The notes: generated from the sequence alone by a model not told the origin. A stretch of 64,000 nt of DNA from Leuctra nigra (GCA_934045905.1 OW203769.1:15841705-15905704); one strand, 5' to 3'; shown: positions 32,253-44,613, counted from the stretch's first letter. A program made the numbers and translations.

Positions 32253-33395
32253 GTTCCCGCCAAATACCGGCGTTGAACCATGTCAGGTAATCAGACATCT
32301 GGAAAGATTGCTGCTCACAAAACACTCAGCCGGGAATCAAACCCGGAGTCTCGAGCGCGTGATTTGAATCGGTAATGGAACAATCTCACTGACAATTACA
32401 ACCGGAAAGCTCCAATTAAAAGTTGCGCTTACATTCCGAGCATGACGGGACAAGCGCGAGCAAGGGGATTAGTTTTACATTTCTAGTTTTAATCGAACAG
32501 AAATTGTTTATTTGAGGAGCTTCAAAACGAAACTTGCAAGAAAATCACATTTGAGGTAAATATGCTCCTCATGTCACTTAATTTAAATTTCCCAGTTCCT
32601 TGCTAGTCCACTATTTTTAAAATAAAATAAATTGAAATTGCTTGTAAATTTAAGTTATTCAAACAAAACTGCATGGATTCGTAGGTACATATTCCAAAAA
32701 TGTATACACAATTTTATAGAAAATTTAAATTTTACCTTAGATTTTGTAAATTATAAATTTCAAGTTGAATAATCTTGACAATAATAATTATATTGACATG
32801 ATTTTCCACCATGGTTATTTAAAATAATTTTTCAAAATGTTTACACCATACAATTATTTTCTTCTTTATATTTTTATTGAAAAATGAGAGATATTTCTTA
32901 TTGATAGTCACTATTTTCACATCTGCTTTTAAAGAATGTTGCTGTTTTGTCAGAACGTTTGAAAGTGTTTCGCTGTTCGACTTTCAGCATCTTCAAAAGC
33001 TCTCAAACAGCTCTGGAAATCTGACTACAGGGACAATAAAGATGTTTTATTGAATCGTTCTTCTCCAATAGAAACGTTCAGCACAGACTTCCCTAAAAAT
33101 AACAACTCTCCAAGCGTTCCGTGTTGATACATTTCGACAGTCGAACGGATGTCTTTCGTCAGAGCACGTCGCTTGCGGCTAGGTTCGCGACGAGACTGCC
33201 GATCGTCTTGCGGCGTGGAGATAGGAGGGATGATGTTGAGCCTAGGTGCAGGTGACTGTAGAGACGCGAAATCTTATGATAAACATGATTCGTGTGGAAT
33301 CAAGAGACATCGAGACGAGATAGGAAGCTGCTTTGTGGATCCAAACAGGGGTGACAAAAGTAGACTTTAAACATAGAGAGAGTGTGTTTTATAGT
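32253..33395. other. No gene; tRNA-like T-arm at 32329-32390
   Basis: On the minus strand near 32330-32346 the sequence CCGGGTTTGATTCCCGG forms a perfect T-arm-like stem and seven-base loop. No acceptor or anticodon arm pairs around it, so it is probably a tRNA-derived repeat rather than a tRNA. The rest is A+T-rich; a CpG-rich frame at 33149-33370 has no family resemblance. Confidence 0.4.
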
Positions 33396-33396
33396 T

Positions 33397-33590
33397 GTGA
33401 TATACGTCGCACTGTTCTGCAACTGGCTACGGACGAATGATTATGAAGAATATATAGGTAAGGATAAACGGTGGGAAGGAGGCGGCTGGCATATTAGTAG
33501 GGAACCTTCCCAGCATTTGCCTCTCGACTGAGGGAATCTACTCAGTCAGGGCTCAGCGTTACAGCCTGAGGCAACTTGGTCCGTAGAAAA
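33397..33590 (-). repeat. SINE copy S3
   Basis: Reverse orientation. Head ggaccaagttgcctcaggct (as S1), core TCCCTCAGTCGAGAGGCAAA, TGCTGGGAAGGTTCCCTACT, block GCCGCCTCCTTCCCACC and 3' domain GCCAGTTGCAGAACAGTGCG. The B box itself is partly deleted. Confidence 0.75.
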
Positions 33591-33636
33591 AAATAATCTG
33601 TATCATTTGGTCCTAATTTTTAAAAAAATCTCATAG

Positions 33637-33825
33637 GTACACTCAAACCAATAAAAATTGGTACACGAAAAGAAAATGAGTGCGGCTGCTGGTAAAGTTC
33701 CTTCACAGTCAATCCTTGTTATTATCAATGAAATAATAAGAGCTCGCCTACTAGAGGTAGATGATGCGTTTACACAGCCTTCATGGGTGATGCCATCAAA
33801 CCTTAAACATACTAAAGAATTGAAT
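33637..33825. mobile_element. MITE family A, copy 5, 3'-truncated
   Basis: Left end GTACACTCAAACCAATAAAA and interior ggctgctggtaaagttcctt, agagctcgcctactagaggt, cttcatgggtgatgccatca match copy 3. The right inverted end is not found. Confidence 0.75.
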
Positions 33826-34389
33826 TTCAATTCATAATCCCAATGAATTACGTAGGTACATTTTACACCAATTTCAATTTACTTTCATTGAGATATTGCT
33901 ATCTGGACTCTATTCTGACAAGCATATTCGGCATTCCGGCAAGAGCACATTCCCCTCATCATCACCCAATCATCATAATCATCCACAAACCGAACAACTC
34001 TGCCCATTGTGTGCGCAGCATCCCTCCCCCCCCTGCTACGTCACAGTCCCGACCGACTTGAAGATGTTTACTCGCGTTTGACATCATAATATTATTACAC
34101 ACTCTTATCTCTCTGGGTTTACAAGGCGGGTGTTTGGATTGGCGATACCATCTTGCTGCTAGCAACTGTTACATTCCATTCACTCTGCCACTTGCAAACA
34201 ACTCTCTCTCTAGTTGTGCAGGGATAGAAGGGAAGGAGATAGACATCAAAAGGCGCCATTCCTATGGAACACATTGATGTAGATGCATTCCTTTTCTCGT
34301 GCTCAGAGTTACCGATTATTACAAAGCACACTTATATTTTGTCTGATATAGTTTTTCTGTATGGAATAGTTTTTCGCTTTCTCTCATAG
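33826..34389. other. No gene seen
   Basis: Short overlapping frames only; a C-rich and CT-rich patch at 34022-34034 and 34200-34216. Confidence 0.4.
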
Positions 34390-34843
34390 CAGGGCTGCCA
34401 CTCACATTGGTCCTCAAAAATAGTATAAATAGTGACTAAAATGACTTGAAAACGTGACAAAAAGTGACTGGAAAGTGACTAAAATAGTGACAAATTAAAT
34501 TAAATTAGAGACATTTCATATAAATTGCATGTTTATTTCAAAGTAATGTTTCGCGTTTATTTTTCAAGTCAAAGTAGCGCCAATTTTAAAACTTATAACA
34601 CTACCCCACACCAATCGTTTTTAAAACAATAATGCTGAAGAATTGAGATTTTTTGGAAATTAATTGTTGAAAGACCTAAGGAAATTAAAAATTAATAAAC
34701 AAACAACCAAATAATTATATTTTATTGCTATTTTAGCCAATAATAGTGACTTTCAGTGACTAATTTGTTAAAAAAGCTAATTACAGTGACAAGGGAAAAA
34801 ATAAGTGACTTTTAGTGATAATACTGACTGAGTGGCAGCCCTG
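34390..34843. mobile_element. hAT-like MITE with AGTGACT subterminal repeats
   Basis: Perfect 15-bp inverted ends CAGGGCTGCCACTCA / TGAGTGGCAGCCCTG. Both subterminal regions are filled with the motif GTGACT or GTGACAAA (at least six copies left, six right), the kind of multiple transposase-binding sites known for hAT elements. No clean 8-bp duplication remains. There is no transposase. Confidence 0.85.
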
Positions 34844-35477
34844 CAGATCCTTTTCCTATAGATATCTGTATCATATCCTGCACTTGTCTATTCTAATCGA
34901 AACAAAAGATATCTTTATTTGAGTCTACCATCCTCTTGTCTTATCTCAAAATCCACCCCTACACGATAAGTCACCCCGAAAACAAAACAATTTCGAAATC
35001 ACTTCCAACAACCCCAATCAAACGTCAAGCCGAACCACGGAAAGAAAAGCCAACCCCAAAACCATTCCTCAACCCTATCACATGTCGATCTGCCCACATG
35101 TAAAGAAGTTCATCCACACACCACCCCACGTAAAACATTATCAGGGGGTCGGTATATCTCCGGCGCTGATAACAAGGTGAAGGGTTGGGGTCTGGGCCGA
35201 ACAGCAGACCCCGATAACTCACTGGGTGGTTTTCAAGTGGCCGTGGCTCCACAACAACTTGGTCGGCGAGTTGAAGTTTGTCGGTCGCGAAGTTGGACGT
35301 GGTGGCGGTTGTAATTGGAACGCGGAGAGTGACCGGCCCGTGACGGTGTTGGCTAGCAGGAACAAGAGGGGATGTCACAAGTTCATACGTGTTTACAGAT
35401 TTCAAGTTGTCAAGGAAAATGAAAGTGTTTTGTCTTGACTACTAGAAATTGAGCCTCTTTGAACTGTAAAATCTCCA
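34844..35477. other. No gene seen
   Basis: Opposing open frames of 126 (minus, 35405-35025) and 70 codons; neither has recognisable motifs. The 35220-35360 patch is CpG-rich. Confidence 0.4.
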
Positions 35478-35637
35478 AAACTGAGTGAATAAAAAACAGC
35501 TCCAACTATTTCACGTCGCATTTTTTCTGAACAGCCTCTAAAAATGTGAGCTAAAATTACTATTATTTCATTTTAGGGGCTGTTTCAGACAAAAGGTATC
35601 TATAAATTACACTTTAGCTGTTTTTTATTCACCCTGC
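35478..35637. mobile_element. Palindromic MITE
   Basis: gtgaataaaaaacagctcca on the left mirrors agctgttttttattcac on the right; inner parts (cctctaaaaatg / cattttaggggc) also pair. The element is about 160 bp with no ORF. Confidence 0.7.
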
Positions 35638-35639
35638 TT

Positions 35640-36600
35640 TGGCTACTATTTTTTAAAGCTTTTAATTTCATTTGTTTCGTTGTGCGAATGTTCTTTGATT
35701 TTACTCAATAGATCAAAACTCTCACACCACGTTTTGAAAGGTAAATAGTGCTGGACACTTCAATATAAGTTCGTCCAAATTTAAGAATGAAAGCATAGAT
35801 TGGCGCATACAATTGGCATAACGGTGACGGAACGTAAAGATTCTCTACGTTACGTCGCCGTTTAGTCCATGTTGCGTCGAGCTTACGTCTATTGTTGCGC
35901 TTTAACTTTACGAGAAAATCAGACATTTACAAAGATTTTTGTTTCGAGTGACTCCAAGGGTGGTGAAGAAATATTTGTGTACGCAGATGTATTAAATATT
36001 AATCTGAACTCGGTACCTACCCCCAATAGATTCGAGAGCATAAAACCCATGAATATTCTTCTTACGCAGTCTCAGACATAACACAAAGGTTCAACCCTTC
36101 CCCATGGCTCACGCACAGCACGAATCAATTATTTCAATCACAGCTGTAATTATTCATCGCAAACGACCCTCGCCCCTGTGTCTACCTGCCCAGTGATTAG
36201 CTGCTTGTAGAGCTGGTTTCACACAAGCTGGCCGTAGCCGTGCCATATGCCCCGTGGTGTGTTGGTGGCAGCTCCGGTGGAGCAGGCGCTACTCTCTGAT
36301 CGCGCACCCAAGAGGGTCGCGTCGCATGACCTCGGGTAGTTCGGCGCCCCTCGAGGGGTAACACTGGTCTTGGATGAGGTTTTACATCGGGCTAATCGGA
36401 TTTGCGAGGGATAAGGAGGTATTGCGGTCTTGTGAGGGGTTGAGGGATCGTAACAAGACGCCAAACAATCTCAAATGTCGGGTTTTACATGTGTTAGCCT
36501 GCAATATACGGATCAATTTTTGACCGAAATTATCTAGTTTAATGTTGTTCTTACTTATTTTCTTCAGTTTATGTTATTCAATTATTGTTTTCACTTACCA
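35640..36600. other. No gene; CpG-rich block 36215-36460
   Basis: The CpG-rich block is open for 81 codons on the minus strand, without a recognised domain. TAAT-rich 36120-36200 could be regulatory but this is unsupported. Confidence 0.4.
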
Positions 36601-36695
36601 GTCCTGTTGATCTGTTTTAATTTGTTAAATTTTTGCTTGATCTTTTGCTTGTCCTGTTGATCTGTTTTAATTTGTTAAATTTTTGCTTGATCTTT
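36601..36695 (+). repeat. Exact 50-bp direct duplication
   Basis: GTCCTGTTGATCTGTTTTAA, TTTGTTAAATTTTTGCTTGA, TCTTT is present twice with a 50-bp period (36601 and 36651) and no mismatch, so this is a very recent duplication. Confidence 0.9.
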
Positions 36696-36699
36696 AAAG

Positions 36700-37615
36700 C
36701 ATCAATGTTTTATTTTGCTTCCTGAACAACCCTGCTGAAAAATCTTGCAGAGATCTTCAATTACAAGATCTTGCTAAGTTTTTGCTTTGATTTTAACAAG
36801 ATTTTGTCAAGAATTTTTAGAGGGGAGACTCAATTTACGTTTGTTCTGTTTTATTTTTTTTTTTTTAATTTTACCACTAATTATGAGTGGACTAATGGAG
36901 GGGATTTTTTAAACATTCTAAATTAAAAACAAGATATATGTTTTTTGCCTCTTTTTTCAACCTTCATCAAATATTACATTTTAATGTTTTTGTTCGACAC
37001 TTCCCGAACTTTTGTATCCAAACTGTATGAAGACATTCTAAACATCAATGTTTAAAATCCCCCCCCCCCCCCCCGGTTTTGTTCCGATATTACAAAACAA
37101 AGTGGCGGCAGGTGACGCCAACGCCTACATTTCCTCATCCCAACTCCGGAAAACCATACTTTTCCCTCACGTAACTTTCCCAACCCCATCGTTACGGAGG
37201 CAAACTGTGTAGCGTACAACTTTAAAACAGAATCAATGCCGGAGAGATATAAATTATTAACACAACCTACTGGCGATAAAAAGCGTTATCTTCTCATCAC
37301 GGTCGGTTGGAGACGAAATCGATCGCAGCACCAGAAGGCTGTGGGAGCCATTGATATGCCACGAGCACCTAGGAGGCGGTGAGAAATAGAGAAATAGAAG
37401 AGAAATGGCTTACTCTCGGACCTGAACGGGCCAGGAGCAGGTTTCCAATTCCAGAACGCGATTATCACACGAGATTGGGTATGAACTGAAATTGTGCAGA
37501 ATTTGTCGTGGAAAGGTTACGTTGAACGGGGACAAAATATCTGATTTGTTGAAAGAAAAAATATAAAAGCAGTTTGTAAAATAAAGTTATTGACATTTCT
37601 GGATTGAGAGACGCA
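36700..37615. other. No gene; CAAGATCTTG-rich repeat and C-run
   Basis: 36735-36820 has several aatcttgc/gcaagat motifs that recur at 62350-62690 (gcaagatcttgccaggtttt), suggesting a dispersed element. A C run lies at 37059-37074. Confidence 0.45.
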
Positions 37616-37619
37616 TTAG

Positions 37620-38310
37620 GGAAACTTTAGAGAGGCGACGTAGGCGCCGCGACGTCGATTTGATTTACATAGAGATAAGCGGAGGACGTCGTCAAGAGGG
37701 TGGCGAATCAAGACGCAGTGAGGACGTCGCGTTGGAGTGATTTACATAGAGAACAGTTGAGGACTTCGTAGAGAGGGTGGGTGGTGACATAGACGCAGTG
37801 AAGTCAGAAGATCAGTGGAGGACGTCGTCAAGAGGGTGGTGACGAAAGACGCAGTGAAAACGTTACGTTAGAGTGATTTACATAGAGAACAGTTGAGGAC
37901 GTCGTCGAGAGGGTGACAATACAAGACACAGTGAAGGCAGAGGATCAGTGGAGGACTCCGTCAAGAGGGTGGTGACGCAAGACGCAGTGAAGACGTCGCG
38001 TTGAAGTGATTTACATAGAGAACAGTTGAGAACGTCGTCGTCATGAGGGTTGTGACACAGACGCAGTGAAGGCAGACGATCAGTGGAGGACGTCGTCAAG
38101 AGGGTTGTGACACAGACGCAGTGAAGGCAGAGGATCAATGGAGGACGTCGTCGAGAGGGTGGCGACGCAAAAGTAGTGAAGGCAGATGATCAGTGGAGGA
38201 CGCGGTCAAGAGGGTGGTGACGCAAGACGCAGTGAAGGCAGAGGAGCAGGGGAGGACGTCGTCGAGAGGGTGATGATGCAAGAGTAAGACGGAATAAAGA
38301 CGTCGGCGAC
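37620..38310. repeat. GACGTC-rich degenerate minisatellite
   Basis: Repeated blocks AGTGGAGGACGTCGTCAAGA, GGGTGGTGACGCAAGACGCA, GTGAAGGCAGAGGATC alternate with GTGATTTACATAGAGAACAG, TTGAGGACGTCG. The basic spacing is roughly 60 bp with a longer composite order. Open frames on the minus strand are repeat-generated. Confidence 0.85.
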
Positions 38311-38655
38311 ATATAAGACAGAGGTTGAGACGAAGATGTTATTAAGTGACCAGTCATGTAGATGATGTGGCGCCCATGGCTTGGTTCCCCGGTGGCGCCT
38401 AATATCATGATTTGCATTCGCTAATGGCTTCCTGGCGCCTTGCTGATGCGCGCGCGGAATAACTAAAACAATTGACACTTGAGTGTTTCATATGCACGGT
38501 GCCGCTCACATCTACACACCTTGCTATCTACACACCTTGATTTACGTGTTTGTATTCGCTAGGTCCGCTGGCCAGCATTCATAATTCAAAGCGAGAAGAA
38601 TTAGCTGAGACATTCGTGTCCAGGGTTCATATTAGCAAAGCGCCAAAGACGTTAC
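38311..38655. other. No gene seen
   Basis: Unassigned; a short duplicated phrase ctacacaccttg occurs twice at 38511-38540. Confidence 0.4.
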
Positions 38656-38659
38656 AAAA

Positions 38660-38813
38660 GAATTTAAATTTTATTTAGAATGTAATTAACTTAAATTTAA
38701 TACGCATCAAGCACAGTAATATGTTGTACGTTATATTAAAACACTTTGAATTTCCGATTTTTAAGCTCAACTCAAGAATCACTGGAATGGACTTCGGCCC
38801 TTCTACCTCTGAT
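38660..38813. mobile_element. MITE family B, degraded copy
   Basis: Ends CAAGAATCACTGGAATGGAC, TTCGGCCCTTCTACCTCTGA, the family B terminus; the rest is diverged. Confidence 0.45.
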
Positions 38814-39020
38814 GTACACTCCTGGGCACTGAAATTGGTCCGCGGTCAATGTTCAAGTGACACTACGGTTAGTAATTAACATTTATTTTAATGTATTTTT
38901 TTTTGTGGATGACTAGTGTTAGTTAAGGGCTGAAAAATTACTTTAAATAAATAATAAATACTAGCCTTAGGAGTCGAGTGAATATTGACTTCGGACCATT
39001 TTCCGTGTCCAGGAGTGTAC
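38814..39020. mobile_element. TA-flanked foldback MITE
   Basis: Left GTACACTCCTGGGCACTGAA, ATTGGTCCGCGGTCAATGTT; the right end's complement reads GTACACTCCTGGACACGGAA, AATGGTCCGAAGTCAATATT. The TA + CACTC... border is shared with family A, so a common transposase type is plausible. Confidence 0.8.
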
Positions 39021-39537
39021 ATAAATGTAAACAGAAAATGGGACACAGTTAAAAAGTAAAAACTACTTTATACTCATTTCCATCCAAATTAAAATATAGA
39101 TCCGGCTCGGTGTCCATTAAAAATGTTCACGTTCATATAGAACTCGAGGAATTGTCTCATATCAAATCTCTCATCACCCCCAACACCCATCCCTCGCACA
39201 AAGCAACCCTTTTGTTGTCTAATCTTGTAATATCCCACGTGGGGTCATCGCTAACGACGATTCCATGCAAATTGTTCTGACCCGCGTAGTGGTTCCGGTA
39301 CAGGTGCACCGGAAGTGTAGCGATGCATCAAGATGGCCGCCGATAGCGTGACACGACATGGGGGGGGGGGGGGGTTGTAGGTGTGAAGTTGATAAGGGAT
39401 GCGTGTATACAGATATGTCCACTGGGATAGAGAAGAGTGGAGAACTATTTTTAGTGTGCGTGATTGTTGGTTGTTTAGAATCAGAGGATCGAATTAATTT
39501 AGTATTGACATGAACTCAAAATCCAAAATGCACATAC

Positions 39538-39571
<34 letters not shown>

Positions 39572-40515
39572 AATCATGCGAAGCTTATCGAAAATATCTC
39601 TGCTGAAATTCAGCTTAGAGCCTATATTATATCTACATGAAAAGGCTCCATTTCCTAGTGAATTTTCAAGATTTCGTGTCGAAAATCTTCTGAGATTTAC
39701 CTGTCTTTAAAGTGACTAAAGCTGTATAACCTCAAAAATAGCAGCTTCCAAATGGAGCCCATTGTTTTTGTATATTATATTACCCTGCCTTCGTGGTAAA
39801 AATAATAGTTTCATTTAGTAAAATAAAACAATGCAACAAACGCAATTTTTTTCGAAATTATGTTCGTGCATGGAACTGATTAGATTTTTTCCGGTTCATG
39901 TAAAAGTTTTGTGACATCGTTCTGTTGGTAATAAGCTACTGTTTCATGAAATAACTGTAATTTTTATTTCGGAAAAGTTCCACAAGCGTCATCGCTCATA
40001 AATTCTTCACTTATCGAGTAAAAAGGGTTGTTCCGTATCGCATTTGACCCACTTTACCCACCCCTGCATGTCCCCTCAATCTCACCTTGTTGACACTTTA
40101 TCAGTAATGCCAACATCGCAAATCCTACAGCTACTTAGCGAGGATTAAGTTGACGCCGTCGGGTTGGTATTTAAGTGTTCTGACGTCACTAATTGACGCG
40201 TGGAGGGGGGTGATTGATAGACACAGGAGGGGGAGGAGGGGGGGATGAAAAGTGACGGAATTTGTCAATGCACCTCCATTACCATCAGCGGGAATTCATG
40301 TCAAGTGATCAATTACCAACTCGACGGCAGGAAAATATGTTTACATAGGAGATTAATTAGTTTGTGACGGAGAATGAGGGTTGAGGACCTTGTTTGTGGC
40401 AGATTAGCAATAATTTGTAAGATATTGGAACTGGATAAATTGACGAAAACGATCATAAGGGGTTGGGATTTTAGACAGTTGAAAACACTGGGAAACTTCC
40501 ACTGAAGTTCTGTAC
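39021..40515. other. No gene; octamer/YY1-like patch, G-run, (ATT)n
   Basis: 39240-39360 is CpG-richer with ATGCAAATT and caagatggccgcc (a near YY1/TISU site). A G run lies at 39360-39374, (ATT)n at about 39540-39570, and G-rich 40203-40244 follows a TGACGTCA at 40178-40190. No coding exon is recognised. Confidence 0.4.
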
Positions 40516-40520
40516 CTAAT

Positions 40521-40741
40521 AGGTAGAAGGCCAGAAGTATATTTCGATGATTCTTGAGGTGACCTCATAAACCAGTAATTATGTTCATCCAAACATGTTT
40601 GTAAAGGTGAAATGAGTCATTGTGTAAGAGAATACTTCAATATAACTGTATTTGTTGACATTAGTCAAATTTCAATTGATACTTAATAATTCCAAATCTT
40701 TGTAAACAAAGTCAATATAATGACTTCCGCCCTTCTACCTC
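40521..40741. mobile_element. MITE family B, most complete copy
   Basis: Left AGGTAGAAGGCCAGAAGTAT, right complement AGGTAGAAGGGCGGAAGTCA. The 221-bp interior has caagaatcatcgaaatatac (complement) and acagttatattgaagtattc. It is the reference copy for this window; other pieces are at 14102-14452, 31745-31915, 38660-38813 and 40855-40882. Confidence 0.75.
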
Positions 40742-40934
40742 TGAGGGAAAGATGAATGGTCATTAAATTTACATTCGACGTTGTACTAAATTGTAATTGT
40801 TCGAATTATAGAGCCCCGATTCCATATGTGTATTTTTCAAGTCGAGTAAAGTGTACTTCCGCCCTTCTACCTCCGACATACCTGTCGCCTTGTCTCTGCT
40901 ATGTCACGAGTGATTATCGTCTGATTGGACTCTT

Positions 40935-41770
40935 GCTATGCGGCGCCAGGAAGAGCAGACAGATGACATGGACCACAGCATCTCAACACGGGCACAGATT
41001 AACATATGAGATGTGTGGACCAGTCTTCTGACATGGCAAGACAGATCACAACATTGATAGGTACTTTACATCGGACTCGGTCATTCGTGTCATTGTTATG
41101 CGGTTCTTGATACTTGATGACTGTTTCTGTGTTTTGACTTCAATGGTTACATTGCCATTGGGACATTTGGATAAATTGGGATTGCGATTTTAGTGGGATT
41201 CGTCGACTTTCTATTTTTGTTTCTATTTTTGACTTTCTATTTATGAACTTTCTTGATTTTGCTTACAATTTTTTACTGTTCATAGTCAATTATTTACTAG
41301 ATTTGTATGTGGTTTTTAATAATTTTATTTTTTAAAGTTTCGAATGTTTTTGGTATTGTTTAAAATTTTCATTACCTATTATTTTTGTTATTATTTGTCT
41401 AGAATATTTGAATTTTCAATTCTTTTAAGGTGGGGGGGGGGGGGGGGGCCTTATTATTTTTGACTCTTATTGTCATTTATTCACTTCATTTGTATGAGGT
41501 TTTAGCGCATTTTATTTTTTAAACTTCTGATTGATTTTGGTGTTGTTTTAAATTTTCATAATTATTTTCGTCTTTTGGTATTATTTCTCGTGAATATTTG
41601 AATGTTCGATTCTCATAAGGGGAGGGAGGGGTAGAAAGTGTCAATGACCATGTAGTTGGTCACCCCTGGCGAATGGTACATGTCTACACGTCATCAACAC
41701 GGACAGGATTAACATACGAGATGAGGAGAGATGCTGTGAAGACAGATCAAAACATGTCTTGGACCAGACC
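40935..41770. repeat. Nested A-B-B'-A' duplication
   Basis: Block B (41260-41448) and B' (41460-41632) are diverged tandem copies (gtttttggtattgtttaaaa / gattttggtgttgttttaaa), both ending in a G-rich run. Block A (40960-41060, caacacgggcacagattaac, atatgagatg...agacagatcacaacat) returns as A' (41690-41760, caacacggacaggattaaca, tacgagatg...agacagatcaaaacat). Confidence 0.7.
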
Positions 41771-43595
41771 AGGTGAATGCCAATCAACAGGCTATCAAGC
41801 TCGAATACAAAGCGGACACTTCTGCCAACAACACAAAACAAACTCAAGAACAACTACGTTTTTACAATCAAAAATATAAATGTCAAAGAAACAAAACAAA
41901 ACTCAATAAATCATACTCTTCAAATATGTTAATATCCCATTTAGAATCATATTGGAAGTAATTAGGTGTAATTATATTCAAATGCAAACAACTTTTTTGA
42001 ACGACCTGTCAATCCTGACGTCACTGCAATTCTAACATTCATCGACCTTCATCAATACATAAATAAAATAAATTAAAGGCTCAACAACAAAGTTATTATT
42101 TTGCTCAAAGCATCAGTTATCTGTAATAATATTGTTTCCAACCATCGAACATTCTGATTGACGTTTACCATAATTTTCCTAAGTTAAGTCATTATAATCA
42201 TTTCCAACAACGTGTCTCATCCTCGGAGCGCCCGATCGTGTGTGCTAGATGCGGCGACGATCGCGTGTCCCGACTGTTGATCGCACGCCGCGGCGGGTCT
42301 AGGTCGATGCAAATGACATGGCTATTAATATACACGCGGGTGTAAACACGTTCATTCCGTCATGTCCACACTTGGGGAGGGGGGGGGGGGGGGGGTGACG
42401 TCATACCCGACCAGGAACTACCCTAGGCCTAGGTAGTTTCCTTCCATGAATGAAAATTAGTTTTCCGTTCCGAGAATTTGCGTAAATCGTGTCGAGGGAA
42501 ATGAAAAGTTGTAGGTAATAATTTTAAAATTATACGATTCCGAAGAAGTAACATCGTCTTCATCGAAAACTGTTACGATTCTTTTTCCTATTCATATTTA
42601 GTAGAATTTGGAACAAATTGAGTGTCCTTTTTATCAACACAACAATTTAAAAAGTGTTTTGAATTCAAAATCATACTATTTTTATTACTTTTATTTGCAA
42701 TATTATAAATCCTCAATAATACGTAACATCAATAGCAATATGTTTTCTACATCACTCATAATAAACCAAAAGCGGCAATCATATAAATTATAAATAAAGA
42801 AACATTCCTTTGATTTGAACCTCGTTTCGCTAAACATTTAAAATTTATTATGAATAATTGTCTCGAGTGTAGCAAAATGATCACTGTTCAGAATAAGATT
42901 TATTCCCGTGCATTTTCTGTAGCTAATTACAAATCAGACGTCGAAAATTCCTTTCCAAGTCTCAGCGCAGCTAAAAGCCTAATTTAATAAACAAAATAAA
43001 ACTCCCATCACGATTTTCACGTCTGTCAAAAGTCTAATGAAAAATTCATACATAATTCAAACCGACAAAACGATTTAAATTTTCCTCGAAGAATAATAAT
43101 AAAAAAGTCATTGGTGATTATATTTCTTGCATTCCGTTATTCACTCTCTGAGTCGAGCCGAGTTGAATCGTGGAGAGAATAAATGAATCACGAACAAAGA
43201 TAATAGAGAAGATGACGAATTTATTGCTGGAACAAAAGACGACTCGTCCTGGAGGTCTGGTATTCGAGCCCGGTGGTCGGCGTGTCAGATCGTGGATTAT
43301 TGTGATTTCCAGCTATCAGGATTTTATAACCTCGATGATGATGATGATGATGATGATGATGATAAGTTGAACACGGAATTGTTTTAAAGGGAAGGTTTAA
43401 CAGTTAGGATATCCGTCATTATTGGGTTTATGACCGTCTCGTAAAATTTAATGTGAATCTTTGTTCAAGTGACAAGTTGGATTGAAATTAACTGTTCTTT
43501 TTGAAGATAGTTGTTATATTTTAAATAATTTTGTCAATCTGTAAACACGCATTTTTGGAAAAACAACTTGAAATAAATTAAAAATTAAAAATTAA
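41771..43595. other. No gene; G-run, CpG patch, (GAT)n
   Basis: 42225-42345 is CpG-rich without a trustworthy exon. G-rich 42374-42395 is followed at once by TGACGTCA. A (GAT)n microsatellite lies at about 43336-43362. Open frames are under 70 codons. Confidence 0.45.
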
Positions 43596-43792
43596 ACCCC
43601 ATTTACACGGTGCAATTTCCAGAACAACTTATGTACCACACTTCTGTGTCACACTTCTTGAATGGAAATTAGGGCATGTTTAAAGTTCTGTGACAGAAAG
43701 TTGCGTCATGTAAATACAAAATTGAAAATTGTATGAAAAATGGGAATGTGACACAGAAATTGTTCAAGAAATTGCACCGTGTAAATGGGACT
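43596..43792. mobile_element. PIF/Harbinger-like MITE
   Basis: Inverted ends ACCCCATTTACACGGTGCAA and (complement) AGTCCCATTTACACGGTGCA. Flanks are TAA / TTA, which fit a degraded three-base TWA duplication. The interior is a weak palindrome with gtgtcacac.../gtgacacag repeats. Confidence 0.7.
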
Positions 43793-43799
43793 TTAGAGT

Positions 43800-44605
43800 A
43801 AAATTTGGTTTGCAAAACAGATTTTTAGATGGCATCTAAAACAGTAAATTCGGTGCCTACAGCAAAAAAGCATCGAGTAAAACCTTCACCCACTATCAAT
43901 GTTACGCAATACCAGCTCTATCCCAAATCCCAATTTATCTCCACCCTTTTATCGCATCTTCCCAATCATTCCCAGACGCGATTTGCATCCACATTTGAAT
44001 CCCACAGAACGGCGTCCCTCGAGGAATCCCTCAAGAATTCCCAAGAGGAATGCCGCACAAGAAGTCCCAGCGGAATCCCAAAGCCTGAATCCGATGAATT
44101 TATCGCCCAGGAACAAAAGCCTCATTACAAGATATCAGTTATCAGCATCACTCCTCCTGGCCCCTCCTGACCATCAGGCCTAATACCTCCCCAGGGGGAG
44201 GGGGGAGTCACTCCTTATCGCGGGGGCTATCTAGCGACCAAATGCCCGCCAAAATGCAAATGAACACAAGTTTTATTAATTGGTTTTATTTTAAGTTTCG
44301 AAGCGAAAGCAATTAATAATATTGTGACGTGGAATATAATTAATTCTATAGAGATAAAGTTTGAATCTTAATTGTGGTCGTTTTATTAAGCGATTTGGAG
44401 TGACGATACAGTATTATAAGGTGGGGGGTGGTCTCTGGGGGGGGGGGGGACTATTAGTACGGGTTGCGACTTAGATTTGACGATACAGGATCTATTGTGT
44501 TGCTCTGACACAAATTAGCCATGGAATAAATGTGTATTGTAGAGAATGACAACTGGGACAATTATCCGGTCATACAGAAGGCCGTGCCAGTCAGTGTATT
44601 TAGTC
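43800..44605. other. No gene; G-run
   Basis: Overlapping plus-strand frames of 113 and 94 codons (43829-44183) are proline/serine-rich and partly repetitive (repeats of gaatccc, attccca); no family recognised. G run 44437-44449. Confidence 0.4.
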
Positions 44606-44613
44606 ATTTAGAT

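Noticed and set aside
32329..32346. Possible tRNA gene from a perfect T-arm-like hairpin
   Set aside because: The remaining arms do not pair; isolated tRNA-derived relic at most.
35025..35405. 126-codon minus ORF in CpG-rich DNA
   Set aside because: No domain, no splice context, and the opposite strand is equally open.
37878..38478. Minus ORFs rich in Ser/Leu/Pro across the minisatellite
   Set aside because: Generated by the repeated GACGTC-type units.
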